The position numbers and the translations under genes were made by a program. From Azolla caroliniana (Eukaryota; Polypodiophyta), in assembly GCA_043228905.1 (NCBI GenBank), contig JBHGNT010000021.1, positions 1,860,001 to 1,924,000 on the forward strand: a DNA stretch of 64,000 nucleotides, written 5' to 3'. Shown piece after piece: positions 42,301-50,695 of the stretch (positions are counted from its first letter, which is position 1; each line of letters begins with the position of its first letter). Under the pieces are notes generated by a model. The model made no database searches and was not told the origin of the DNA. It saw only the letters and a program-made list of their open reading frames with translations.

Positions 42301-42790
42301 CTCGTAAGCTGGGGTCCGATGCAACCCCTTTGATCCGGGATTCGCTGCCCTCCGGTAAGGGCGCCGCAACCGGCCTCACCTTCCGGTCCACAGTCTTGTA
42401 CTTGGTGCCAACTCGGGCCGTCCGTTCCGACTCGAACCCTCGACCGAAGTCCGCGATGACTTCGTACATTTCTTCTGAACATACCGGTATCGTCCGGTCT
42501 TCGTCAAGGTCTTCTTCGACTACCTTCCCCAGCATTCCCAAGGTGTCGTCGAAGGAGACTGCCTCCACGGCTCCGTTGATTTCTTCGTCAGGGCCGAGAA
42601 CTCCGCACGCTCGAAGTCTCCCCTCCGTCTTTGTTTTCTCTCGGCCGGCGATGCCGACCATCGCACATGCTCCGCTGCCGGAGAAGCAAAATTTCCTACC
42701 TATTGTACACGGTTTTATCGTACAGATGTGGGGTCTTCCCGGAGCATCCGGACTGTCGCGGCCCCACGCCTTGGCAGTCCTCTCTAAAAA
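39305..42790 (-). CDS. pol: E4 pol polyprotein (RT, RNase H, integrase)
   Basis: Open from the T-run at the gag stop (-1 frame). The first ATG is at 42661, giving 1118 codons, and about 40 Cys-containing codons precede it (PHICTIKPCTIGRKFCF). N-terminal region of unknown function, residues 1-190. RT at about 200-420: LYSGYDQFQL, LPQGGTNSVAHMVNAMN, FLDDIPIKG. RNase H at about 500-640: TVDTSPTGIGW, KRELWG, ETDCMPILG, SGKDNAMADML. Integrase HHCC: H-6-H...CESC. Core aspartates in WMVDLVTM and VADRGELD, with the glutamate in NGKVERGH. C-terminal GPY/F module: RRWFGPYVV. All catalytic residues are present. No chromodomain. Confidence 0.93.
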   Translation of the reverse strand, partial: FLERTAKAWGRDSPDAPGRPHICTIKPCTIGRKFCFSGSGACAMVGIAGREKTKTEGRLRACGVLGPDEEINGAVEAVSFDDTLGMLGKVVEEDLDEDRTIPVCSEEMYEVIADFGRGFESERTARVGTKYKTVDRKVRPVAAPLPEGSESRIKGVASDPSLRDPACIGHTFTHETLRELKIGGGGFLLPVEEDRFRRMLGRHGKAFAFSPEEIGCVDPTIVEPMVIFTVPHVPWNLKPIPVPRAHIPKLMELLKQKVVMGILEPSSAPYSNRWFTVPKKNGSLRFIQDLQPVNRVTIRNAGIGPTIDEFAEAFAGRSIYSVGDLYSGYDQFQLAVESRDITTMRTPLGLVRMCTLPQGGTNSVAHMVNAMNKVLRDCIPDITMPFLDDIPIKGCPIEEKDETIGPDGCRRFVVTHIDDCEKVLQRLEDARLTFSGEKSAFGQSEIMVVGHLCGPYGRKPSPAKIEAISAMKPECSSVTEVRRFLGACAFYHIWIPHYAHVAEPLYGLLRKGRRFEWLDKHTESVRKLKEALSAAPALRKAVYGKGTPMYITVDTSPTGIGWVVNQEDKDGNWFPIRFGAKVLSERQRGYAQVKRELWGIVSAVKADKDYLIGTEVIIETDCMPILGMVSGCATPDLAMLRWIAYIKSLDSVIRHISGKDNAMADMLSRARFDNEGGMVSEDEEVGVDFFETAYVTTDGTSTPALSDFDASKYDGEWLQIGGFLKTMTPDASWTKDEANRIRKKAYRFFLRDGYLWKHPKKRDGAPLRVVAMKEEQEELLTAYHDSPWAGHRGTWATFEKLKGKYWWPRQYQDVHRFVTTCESCQMHSIVRHRDELHPTHPPTIHFKWMVDLVTMPMGVGQMRYLVLAREDLTNQVEGRALSNKTTAAVCRFLIEDVICRYGCVGKIVADRGELDAEEAAELFDRLGVKLSLTTAYNPEANGKVERGHGPIVKALVRACRGRVANWPRLLPYALWADRTTHSSVTGYMPTELMFGQKPVMPMERTISSWATVDWRDEMSREELLAARIRQLERRPEDVELAAEKLRVARKKNKARFDRTHRLRPKRIEEGDWVLVYDSSLDNQHRATRKFARRWFGPYVVQSANDNGTYHLAELDGTRMAIPVAGKRIKAFKKRHDDEPDPALLVGSDERSENEEEPTGEE

Positions 42791-42792
42791 TC
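42783..42792 (-). promoter_or_regulatory. Putative -1 frameshift site at the E4 gag-pro stop
   Basis: Minus strand GAG-GAT-TTT-TAG (T5 at 42786-42790). Slipping back one base gives TTT-TTA-GAG-AGG and enters the pol frame, which is open to ATG 42661. Confidence 0.6.
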
Positions 42793-44910
42793 CTCTCGGT
42801 TTTCGGAACCGAGGGAGTCGCGGTTACGTTCGTGGTTCGGCCGTACCGTCAGAAACTGGACCGAATGGCGCCCGTCTTGGCTTTTGACCCTTGCGTAGGC
42901 CGAACCATTGTCCAGCACCTTGGTCTCCATTCGCGCCGCCGTGATGTACGGCTCTCCCAGTATGACCGGATGCGAAGACGTCTCCTGCACAAAGAAGTGC
43001 TGGTCAATCTCGACGTCGCCGATCTTGACTCGCACATTCGGACAGGCCCCGTGCAGTTCCTCGGTGGCGCGCGTTGCTGCCCTTATTTTCCACCCGTGCT
43101 TGGTGTTGATCGGCCATTTGCCCTTCTTATAGAAGTCCATGGACATCAAATTGATCTCCGATCCGTGGTCCACCAAAGCTATCACCGGTTCCTGGACATC
43201 GCCGATCTTCACCGGGGTTTCCGTGGTCGCTCGGGCCCAATGCGGTCTCGAATAGTGGCTTTCCGCCCACTCGTCTCCCAGCGCCATGTCGTCTAGGTGC
43301 GTCGTCCGCACTTCCACCGGTCTTTCCGGTTCTGTCTCCGTTGACAGCCTCTTCCGTTTCACCAAGTCCACGATGGAGTCGTGGAACTCCTTCTTGGCGA
43401 TTCCCAGCACCTCCCGTAGCGACAGCTCCACCTTGCTGTCGAGGATCCGTTCCTCCAGGACCTTTCGTAAGTCCGTGGTTCTTTCTATCTCCGTCCCCAG
43501 ACGGTACCCGCCCTTCTGGGGTTTATCTTGCGTACCGGCCCCGCCGGCTTCGTCCCGTCGTGGCCCGGACCGGGTCTCGTATCGTTGTGAGGGCCCGGTC
43601 GTCCCGGGTTTCCCCACCCGCTTCTCTTCTACCAGAGCCTCGTAGTTCCGGCAAGCGGCTTCCACGAAGCCCGTCTTTTCCTCGACCGGGTCGCTCCACC
43701 CGGTCATCTCCCGTACCCGTTTCTCCGCACGGTCCGATTCCTCCCTTTTAAGCCCTGCACCGGCAAGGCCTTCCAGCATCGTCGGCCAGAATCCGGCTTT
43801 GCTTTCCTTTCGGGCCTCGCCGCCCCCGACTCGAATGCCGGCCGACGCCGAGTAGTGGACGGTTTCCGCGTGTTGGGCCGCCGCCTCTTCCATCAACCTT
43901 TTCATACCACCTCTTCCGTCGTTTCGGCTCAGGGCCCTTCGGGTGTCGCTGGCATGCACCCGTCCTTCCCACAGGTACACCACCCTATCCCTCAGCGCCT
44001 CCGCGAAGTCGCCGCAGTCCTTCCGAATGTGGCCGACTTCATCGCACCACATGCACCTGTTTCCTGCCGCCGGCCGTCGGTCACGAGCCGGTTCGCCTCC
44101 TTCCCTTCGGGCCTGCGCGATTTGGAGGTCCTTTATCGCCTTCGTCAATTCCTCCAGCGCCGCTCCTCCGGTTGAGCCTCTGACTACGCCGGTCGAAGCC
44201 GAACCGGTTTCCAACCACTCCCGGGTCTCTTCCTTGCGCACCTGTGGCGCTGGTTCGAGCTTCCTTGCTGCGACCGAGCCCGACCCGGTCGCCCCGTTAT
44301 CCGCCCATTCTCGCCGTTTGTCGAAACGGCCACAGACCTTCCTGACAGCCGCCCAGTCGGTAGTGAGCCCGTCTTCGGTCTCCAGCAAGAGGCCCACTTG
44401 CTCCCGATCCCGCTCGTCGACCGACTTGACAAACAGCAAGACCCGGCTCGTGTCCAGGATGGTTCGGTCGAGCGCCGAAAGGCGCGCAAAGTTTTCCTCG
44501 AACTCCCGGAGGAGCGCCGACGCGTTTCTTCCCTTCCCCGGGGACTCCACCCATTCCATGAACCTTCGCTTCGAAAGCCGGAGCGCGTCGTCCAGCCCGT
44601 ATTTCTCTAGGAGCCGACCTTCGAACTCCTCCCAGGTACGGCTCTCCGTCCGCACCTCGAGCACCTCCGCATGGATGCTCGGCATCGCCACTCGGGGAAA
44701 TCCGGCAAGACGCCTTTCTTCCGGAATGTCCCGCATCAGCATCTCTGCACCGTAGGATGCCAAATACTTCGTGGCATCCTTCCCATCGAACCGGCCGATC
44801 GTGCCGACGACCGCCTCAATAGCTCTGTCGAGGGCACCGGTGCTCTCGCGCGCGTTTACAATCCGATCCACGGCCGAAGCCATGGCCTCTGCGAGATCCG
44901 ACCCCCTCAT
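42784..44910 (-). CDS. gag-pro: E4 gag-protease polyprotein
   Basis: ATG at 44910 (RGSDLAEAMASAVDRIVN); the in-frame GTG at 44937 overlaps the primer-site region. About 708 codons, uninterrupted. The capsid region (RFDGKDATKYLASYGAEML, SRTWEEFEGRLLEKYGL) is followed by CCHC knuckle CMWCDEVGHIRKDC near residue 290. A basic/acidic linker leads to retropepsin VDHGSEINLMSMDFY near residue 600 and VILGEPYITAARMETK. The protease lies on gag, not pol. The active-site triad DHG is unusual but shared by all intact copies here. Confidence 0.93.
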   Translation of the reverse strand: MRGSDLAEAMASAVDRIVNARESTGALDRAIEAVVGTIGRFDGKDATKYLASYGAEMLMRDIPEERRLAGFPRVAMPSIHAEVLEVRTESRTWEEFEGRLLEKYGLDDALRLSKRRFMEWVESPGKGRNASALLREFEENFARLSALDRTILDTSRVLLFVKSVDERDREQVGLLLETEDGLTTDWAAVRKVCGRFDKRREWADNGATGSGSVAARKLEPAPQVRKEETREWLETGSASTGVVRGSTGGAALEELTKAIKDLQIAQARREGGEPARDRRPAAGNRCMWCDEVGHIRKDCGDFAEALRDRVVYLWEGRVHASDTRRALSRNDGRGGMKRLMEEAAAQHAETVHYSASAGIRVGGGEARKESKAGFWPTMLEGLAGAGLKREESDRAEKRVREMTGWSDPVEEKTGFVEAACRNYEALVEEKRVGKPGTTGPSQRYETRSGPRRDEAGGAGTQDKPQKGGYRLGTEIERTTDLRKVLEERILDSKVELSLREVLGIAKKEFHDSIVDLVKRKRLSTETEPERPVEVRTTHLDDMALGDEWAESHYSRPHWARATTETPVKIGDVQEPVIALVDHGSEINLMSMDFYKKGKWPINTKHGWKIRAATRATEELHGACPNVRVKIGDVEIDQHFFVQETSSHPVILGEPYITAARMETKVLDNGSAYARVKSQDGRHSVQFLTVRPNHERNRDSLGSENREDF

Positions 44911-44931
44911 CTTCTGCTCTTCTGTCGCCTC

Positions 44932-44950
44932 TTTCACGTCGGGTTCACCA
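44932..44950 (-). other. E4 primer binding site
   Basis: TGGTGAACCCGACGTGAAA, 4 bp from the LTR start at 44955. Confidence 0.72.
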
Positions 44951-44954
44951 AAAA

Positions 44955-45723
44955 TGTCGAGATATTACGCAAGTGCGTGCGGAATCGAGGCGGGACCGCG
45001 GGGGTCTCGAACCAAAGAGCAAGCGAGGGAGGAGAAAGAGAGAGAACCGGCTACGCAGGACCGGGGATACACAGGGACACGGCCCTTCAGCACGGAGAAC
45101 GCGAACAGACACCGACACAGACAGATGCTAATGACTAAATATGTATATTAACAAAATGGCTAACACGACTACAACCCTCGATGGGGCACAGGTTGGTTAC
45201 AACCGAACAGGCCGGCGAACAGATGCCGATGCCTGTTCACTTCGACGATCAAAGGGGCTGCCGGAAGCACTCGGGCGTTCCTCGAAACAGCGCGAGCCTC
45301 CTCGGAACCCTGCACAGAAAAGCTATGGAGCTCGAGAAGGAAGGAAAACAGAGAGAGAAGCGTCCAGAAACGGTCCGACAGCACTTCGTCCTCTCCGCGC
45401 GAGATGCCTGCAACAGCTCTTTCCTCCTCTTTTTATAGCCCGACGAGCAGGCCGTCATGTCAGCTTTATTCCCTGTCCCTTTTGGACAGGGATCCGCTCC
45501 GTTTTTCACGCATCCGCGTAGTTACGCCGCCGACTCGTACAGTTCGCGCGCGCGACCGAAAAGACTGTTCGCGCGGTCTTTGTCTCCACTTGAGTTAGGG
45601 CCCGTTCCTGCCGATTATCCTCCCAATTAACTTCTATGTACAACTTGGAGCGTGCGCGCGTGAAGAACCGGTTCCCACGCCTTGGTGCGCCGATTCCGCC
45701 TATGGACGGTTTTCTTCACGACA
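44955..45723 (-). repeat. E4 5' LTR (769 bp)
   Basis: TGTCGAGATATTACGC...TTCTTCACGACA, followed by ACGT. It includes the conserved GAACAGGCCGGCGAACAG...CCTGTTC block near 45207-45239. Confidence 0.93.
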
Positions 45724-46766
45724 ACGTACCCTCCGACCATCCACTTCAAATGGATGGTAGACCTGGTAACGATGCCGATAGGAGTAGGACAGATGCGGTA
45801 TCTGGTCCTGGCTCGGGAAGATCTAACGAACCAGGTGGAAGGCCGGGCCCTTCAGAACAAAACGACTGTGGCCGTATGTCGGTTCCTGCTCGAGGACGTA
45901 ATATGCCGGTACGGGTGCGTCGGGAAGATCGTGGCTGATCGCGGGGAGTTGGACGCCGAAGAGGCCGAGGAGCTGTTCGACCGGCTAGGAGTCAAGCTCT
46001 CGCTTACCACTGCGTACAATCCGGAGGCGAATGGAAAGGTGGAGCGCGGACACGGACCGATAGTCAAGGCGTTAGTTCGGGCATGCGGAGGTCGAGTCGG
46101 GAACTGGCCGCGGCTATTGCCTTACGCGTTGTGGGCTGACCGGACTACGCACAGTTCGGTAACCGGATTCATGCCGGCAGAGCTCATGTTTGGGCAGAAG
46201 CCGATCATGCCAATCGAATGTACGGTCTCCTCATGGGCAACCGTGGACTGGAGAGACGAGATGAGCCGGGAGGAACTATTGACGGCGCGCATACGACAGC
46301 TCGAGCGGAGATCGGAGGACGTGGAGCAGGCTGCGGAAAAGCTTCGGGAAGCAAGGATGAGGAACAAAGCCTGGTTCGACCGAACACACCGGCTCCGACC
46401 GAAGAAGATCGAGGAAGGCGACTGGGTGCTAGTCTACGACAGCAGCCTCGACAACCAGCACCGAGCGACACGGAAGTTCGCAAGAAGGTGATTCGGGCCT
46501 TATGTGGTACAAAGCGCCAATGACAACGGGATGTACCATCTGGCGGAACTCGACAGTACGAGAATGACGATACCGGTAGCTGGGAAGCGGATCAAGACGT
46601 TCAAGAAGCGTCACGACGACGAGCCGGATCAGGTTGACTTGGACCGCGACGACGAGCGATCTGAAACCGAGGAAGAACCGACGGGCGGGGAAGGAAGGCT
46701 GGACCGGTTTTCTCCGTCCAAACACAATTTGGCGCATGCCGGTGGATGCGCGGTTAGGTGGGGGCG
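45724..46766 (+). pseudogene. pol: E3 pol: integrase core and C-terminus
   Basis: Resumes E3 on the right of E4 at YPPTIHFKWMVDLVTMP, with the core aspartates (WMVD, VADRGELD) and NGKVERGH glutamate present. GDWVLVYDSSLDNQ follows. TGA at 46489-46491 replaces the tryptophan of RR-W-FGPYVV in the GPY/F module. The frame then continues to SEPTGGE-like acidic residues and the conserved 3' stretch ending at the polypurine tract (46755-46768). Confidence 0.9.
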
Positions 46767-46768
46767 GA

Positions 46769-47409
46769 TGTCGTGAAGAAAACCGTCCACAAGCGGAATC
46801 GGTGTACCGGAGCGTAGAAACCGACTCTTCATGCACGTGCGCCTTAAGTTGTACATAGGAGATCCTAGGTAGATTCGGTAGGTAGGGAGTAAAGGGGAAA
46901 CGGCTCCTTCCTTGCCTATAAAAGGAGGGAGACGAGGAGAGTAAGGGGATCGCGGAGAGTCGAGGACGAAGTGCTGTCGGATTGGGCGCGAAGGCTTCTC
47001 TCTCTCTCTCTGGTTCGCAGACTCCATAGCTTCCTTCTGTGCAGGTTTCGGGAGGCTCGCGCTGCTCTGAGGAATGCCCGAGTGCTTCCGGCAGCACCTC
47101 CAACTTGTTCCTGTCTTTCTGTGCGTTTACGAACAGGTATCGGCATCTGTCCGCCGGCCTGTTCGGTTGTAACCGACTTCGTGTCTTGTTGTCTTCGTGT
47201 TCTTGTTGTTTGTCTTGTCAATACATACATACTTTCGTGTCTTTCTGTGTCGTTGTCCCACTCGCGTCTTTGCGTCGAAGGGCCGTGTCCCTGTGAATCT
47301 ACGCTCGCACATAGTGGGTCTCTCTCTCTCTCTCTCTCTCTCTTACTCTTCGGTACAGGACCCCCGAGGTCCCGCCTCACTCCACGCATCCGCGAGGAAT
47401 ACCTCGACA
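46769..47409 (+). repeat. E3 3' LTR (641 bp)
   Basis: Matches 36413-37057 except for a shorter TC tract and a few substitutions (CACCTCCAACTTGTTCCTGTC-A/T). Followed by target repeat CCGA. Confidence 0.92.
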
Positions 47410-49990
47410 CCGAGACATCACAACCATGCGAACACCGATAGGATTAGTCTGAATGTGCACACTACCACAAGGAGCGACAAACTCGGTTGCTCATATGATG
47501 AACGCGATGAACAAGGTGCTTTGAGACTGCATTCCGGAGATAACGATGCCGTTCCTCGATGACATTCCGATGAAAGGATGCGCGGTAGAAGAAAAAGATG
47601 AGACTATGGATGATCGGGGATGCCGAAAGTTCGTGGTCGACCATATTCATGATTGCGAGAAAGTGTTGCGAAAGCTAGAAGATGTGCACCTAACACTTTC
47701 CGGGGAGAAATCGGAATTCGGGCAAGAAGAAATATTGGTGGTCGGACTTCTATGTGGGCCCTACGGCCGAAGACCGTCACCAACAAAGATCGATGCGATT
47801 CAAGCTATGGAGGAAGTATGCGAGTCAACATCCGAAGTCCGAAGGTTTCTCGGTGCATGTGCATTCTATCACATATGGATTCCGCACTATGCACATATAG
47901 CGGACCTGCTCTACCACTTGTTGCGGAAAGGTAAGAAATTCGAATGGAAACAGGAACACACCAAAGCCATGAAGAAATTGAAGAAGACACTTCGGAGGGC
48001 GGAAGCACTTAAGAAGTCGAGCTACGACCGACCGATCATAGTAACGGTTGATACAAGTCCAACCGGTATCGGGTGGGTCATCAATCAAGCCGACTCGGAT
48101 GGTTCGCGGTATCCGATCCGATTCGGAGCAAAGGTTCTCAACGAAAGGCAACGTGGCTATGCACAAGTCAAAAGAGAATAGTGGGGAGTCGTGTCGGCGA
48201 TAAAATCGGATCAGGATTATTTGATCGGAGCCGAAGTGGTGATCGAGACGGATTGTCTTCCGATACTCGGGATGATGCGGTGTTGTACGATACCGGATGT
48301 AGCTATGCTAAGGTGGGTTGCATATGTCAAGTCGCTTAATCCGGAGGTTCAACACATCTCGGGGAAGGACAACGTGGTAGCGGATATGTTATCAAGGGCT
48401 CGGTTCGGAGACGACATAACCGAATCGGATAATGAAGAAGTTTCCGAAGACTACTTCGTGTCGGAGCACATATGCCGAGCGAACGTAATCCGAGAATTCA
48501 GGGAAGAAGAATACGAGGGAGAAAGCTTGATGATCGGAAAGATGTTACAAGAGGCCGAGGATTCAACAAACGATAAAGGAAGAAGAGCCGAGATCCGAAG
48601 GAAGAAGAGGCAAGTCCAAAAGTTCTTCTTGGAAAACGGATTAATATGGAGGGCGCCGAAAAGACCGGATGGTATACCACTTCGAGTAGTCGGGACAAAA
48701 AGAGCAACAAAACCGGATAATGTCCGAGTTTCACGAATCCGATTGGGCTGGACACCGAGGAACATGGGCAACATTTGTGAAGATCAAGCAAAAATATTGG
48801 TGGAAGAAAATGTACAAAGATGTCGCAGAGTTCACGGAAAGCTGCGAGAAATGCCAAGTCTACTCCGGGGTTCGACATCGAGATGAGTTACATCCGACAT
48901 TCTCACCGACAATCAACTTCAAGTGGATGGTCGACATAGTGGCCATGCTGACCGGGATCGGACAAAAGAAATACTTGGTATTAGCTCGGGAAGATCTCAC
49001 GAATCAAGTAGAAGGTCGAGCGCTTCAGAGGAAGACGTGTTCCGCGGTATGCCAATTTCTTTTGGAGGAAGTATTTTGCAGGTACGGGTGCGTAGGGCAA
49101 GTGATTGCGGACCGGGGAGAACTCGACTCGGACAAAGCTAGGGGATTCTTTGCCAAACACGAAGTTCGGTTATCGCTGACAACGGCATACAATCCGGAGG
49201 CCAACGGGAAAATCGAAAGAGGACATAGTCCGATCGTGAAAGCACTTGCGAAGGCATGCGATGGAAAGGTGAAGGACTGGCCGCAGATGCTTCCGTATGC
49301 ACTATGGGTGGATCGGACGACCCATAGCTCCATAACCGGTTACATGCCGGCAGAACTCATGACCGGACAAGCACCGGTAATGCCAACAGAAACCGCGATC
49401 GCAACATGGACAGTGCTACCGTGGAAGGAAGAGATGAGCCGGGAAGAACTACTAGCGGTCCGGATACGACAACTAGAGGGAAGACCGCCAGACATAGCGG
49501 AAGCAATACGCCGACAACAAGAAGCACGATTCCGGAACAAAAGTCAGTTCGACACAAAGCACCGACTACGACCGAGGAGGATTGAAGAAGGAGATTGGGT
49601 GATCGTCTATGACAGTAGTTTGGACCATCAACATACAACGATGCGGAAATTCGCGAAAAGGTGGTTCGGGCCATACGAGGTTCGGAAAGTCTTCGACAAC
49701 GGAACGTACCGACTGTCCGAGTTGGATGGAACAATACTACGAGTGCCTATAGCCGGGAAGCGGGTGAAGATTTTCAAGAAGTGGACCGACGATAAACCCT
49801 ATGTGATCCAAGCCAAGGCCGACAACGAGGAGCAATCGGACGAAGACCACGGTGATGCGGGAAGCGAAGAAAGTGAATTACAACTCATAGTCGACATAAG
49901 GGGAGAATCGGAGGAAGCTTTGGGTGAAGACGGATATGAGGAATCGAGAACTTCGGCACATACCGGAGGATGTGCGGGTTCGGAGGGGGC
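47410..49990 (+). pseudogene. pol: T2 pol: RT, RNase H and integrase
   Basis: Continues the RT after E3 (RDITTMRTPIGLV). TGAs at 47450 and 47522 both sit where relatives have CGA (VRMC, LRDC). The FLDDIPMKG box, RNase H (TVDTSPTGIGW, ETDCLPILG, SGKDNVVADML), HHCC finger (CEKC) and integrase core (WMVDIVAM, IADRGELD, NGKIERGH) are readable. A TAG lies at KRE-stop-WG near 48178, and a frameshift near 48720 precedes ESDWAGHRGT. The GPY/F module WFGPYEV and an acidic tail end just before the polypurine tract TTCGGAGGGGGCGAG (49979-49993). Codons are less GC-rich than in E4. Confidence 0.9.
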
Positions 49991-49993
49991 GAG

Positions 49994-50695
49994 TGTCGTA
50001 GTGTATTCCACACACTACGTGAAAACCATAAAATAATATATCCGATTTTAGATACATATAAATAAATAAATAATATATCAATATATTTATCACATGCATA
50101 GGGCAAGATGTGAACCTTGCACCTCCACGTAGATAAACCCCAACTTTACCATTGTAATAACTTATCTTTAGTCTTATACATATAGATTTAATACATATAA
50201 AACCTTTATTTACACATACCTATATTTAAAGGTAAAAAATCATGTATTCTTTAGGGTGTGAATATTTTATTTATACGTGACATTAAAAGTGACTCATGCA
50301 CATCTAGCGTGCATAAGCCCTATAATTAGGAAATGACAAAGCATCACATGCACATTTAGTGTGCATGGACACTTTTGGTGAAAAAGCATGAAGCCATGCT
50401 TAGCCTCTTCCATCTTTATATGAGGAGAGAAATATGTATAAGGTTGTTGATTAATATACAAGGATTGATCAATCTAATATATTCGTGGGATTCACGAATT
50501 TTGCCATCAAAATTACTCTTATAATCTAAATATTGTTTTAAATACACTAAACTCGTGGGATTCACGAGATTGCTATCTTACTTCTCTTTCTACTATTCAT
50601 AACTAGCCTTAAGTTGTATTCCTCTTCTTCCTAGTCCAAAACCTCGGCGGTTCCCACCCGACTCACGCAACGATCCGGAGCCGAAAGGCACGACA
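49994..50695 (+). repeat. T2 3' LTR (702 bp)
   Basis: TGTCGTAGTG...AAAGGCACGACA. A diverged relative of the T1 LTR read on the opposite strand; the last 70 bp (CCGACTCACGCAACGATCCGG...) are nearly the same. Followed by CCGC and K sequence. Its 5' partner is absent; the composite starts with F's LTR instead. Confidence 0.88.
50095..50162 (-). other. tRNA-like module in T2 LTR
   Basis: Minus-strand A-box-like TTACAATGGTAAAGTTG (50141-50157) and B-box-like GGTTCACATC (50107-50116), with T-arm stem GCAAG/CTTGC. It lies about 100 bp from the U3 start, antisense to T2. Confidence 0.55.

Larger units (their letters stand above)
38506..45723 (-). mobile_element. Element E4, intact-looking Ty3/gypsy retrotransposon
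   Basis: Minus-strand element with matching LTRs (769 bp each; the left one begins in the gap at about 38465), primer site, full-length gag-pro and an uninterrupted 1118-codon pol. This is the best candidate here for a functional autonomous copy. It sits in E3's integrase (right flank ACGT at 45724-45727); the left flank is hidden. Confidence 0.92.
36413..47409 (+). mobile_element. Element E3, Ty3/gypsy retrotransposon (split by E4)
   Basis: LTRs of 645 and 641 bp, TGTCGTGAAG...CCTCGACA, with a perfect 4-bp target repeat CCGA. The length difference equals two fewer TC units in the microsatellite (36963-36991 against 47319-47342). Gag is at 37102-38405 and the integrase C-terminus at 45724-46766. 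Everything from protease to the first half of integrase is missing, beside the N gap and E4. Its LTR is the same family as E1, in the opposite orientation. Confidence 0.9.

Noticed and set aside
38515-45723. The two near-identical 0.7-kb blocks as an assembly duplication
   Set aside because: They are the two LTRs of E4, with a polypurine tract and primer site next to the correct ends; identity is expected for a young insertion.
48451-48878. Minus-strand ORFs over T2 pol
   Set aside because: Shadow frames of integrase and RNase H on the plus strand.
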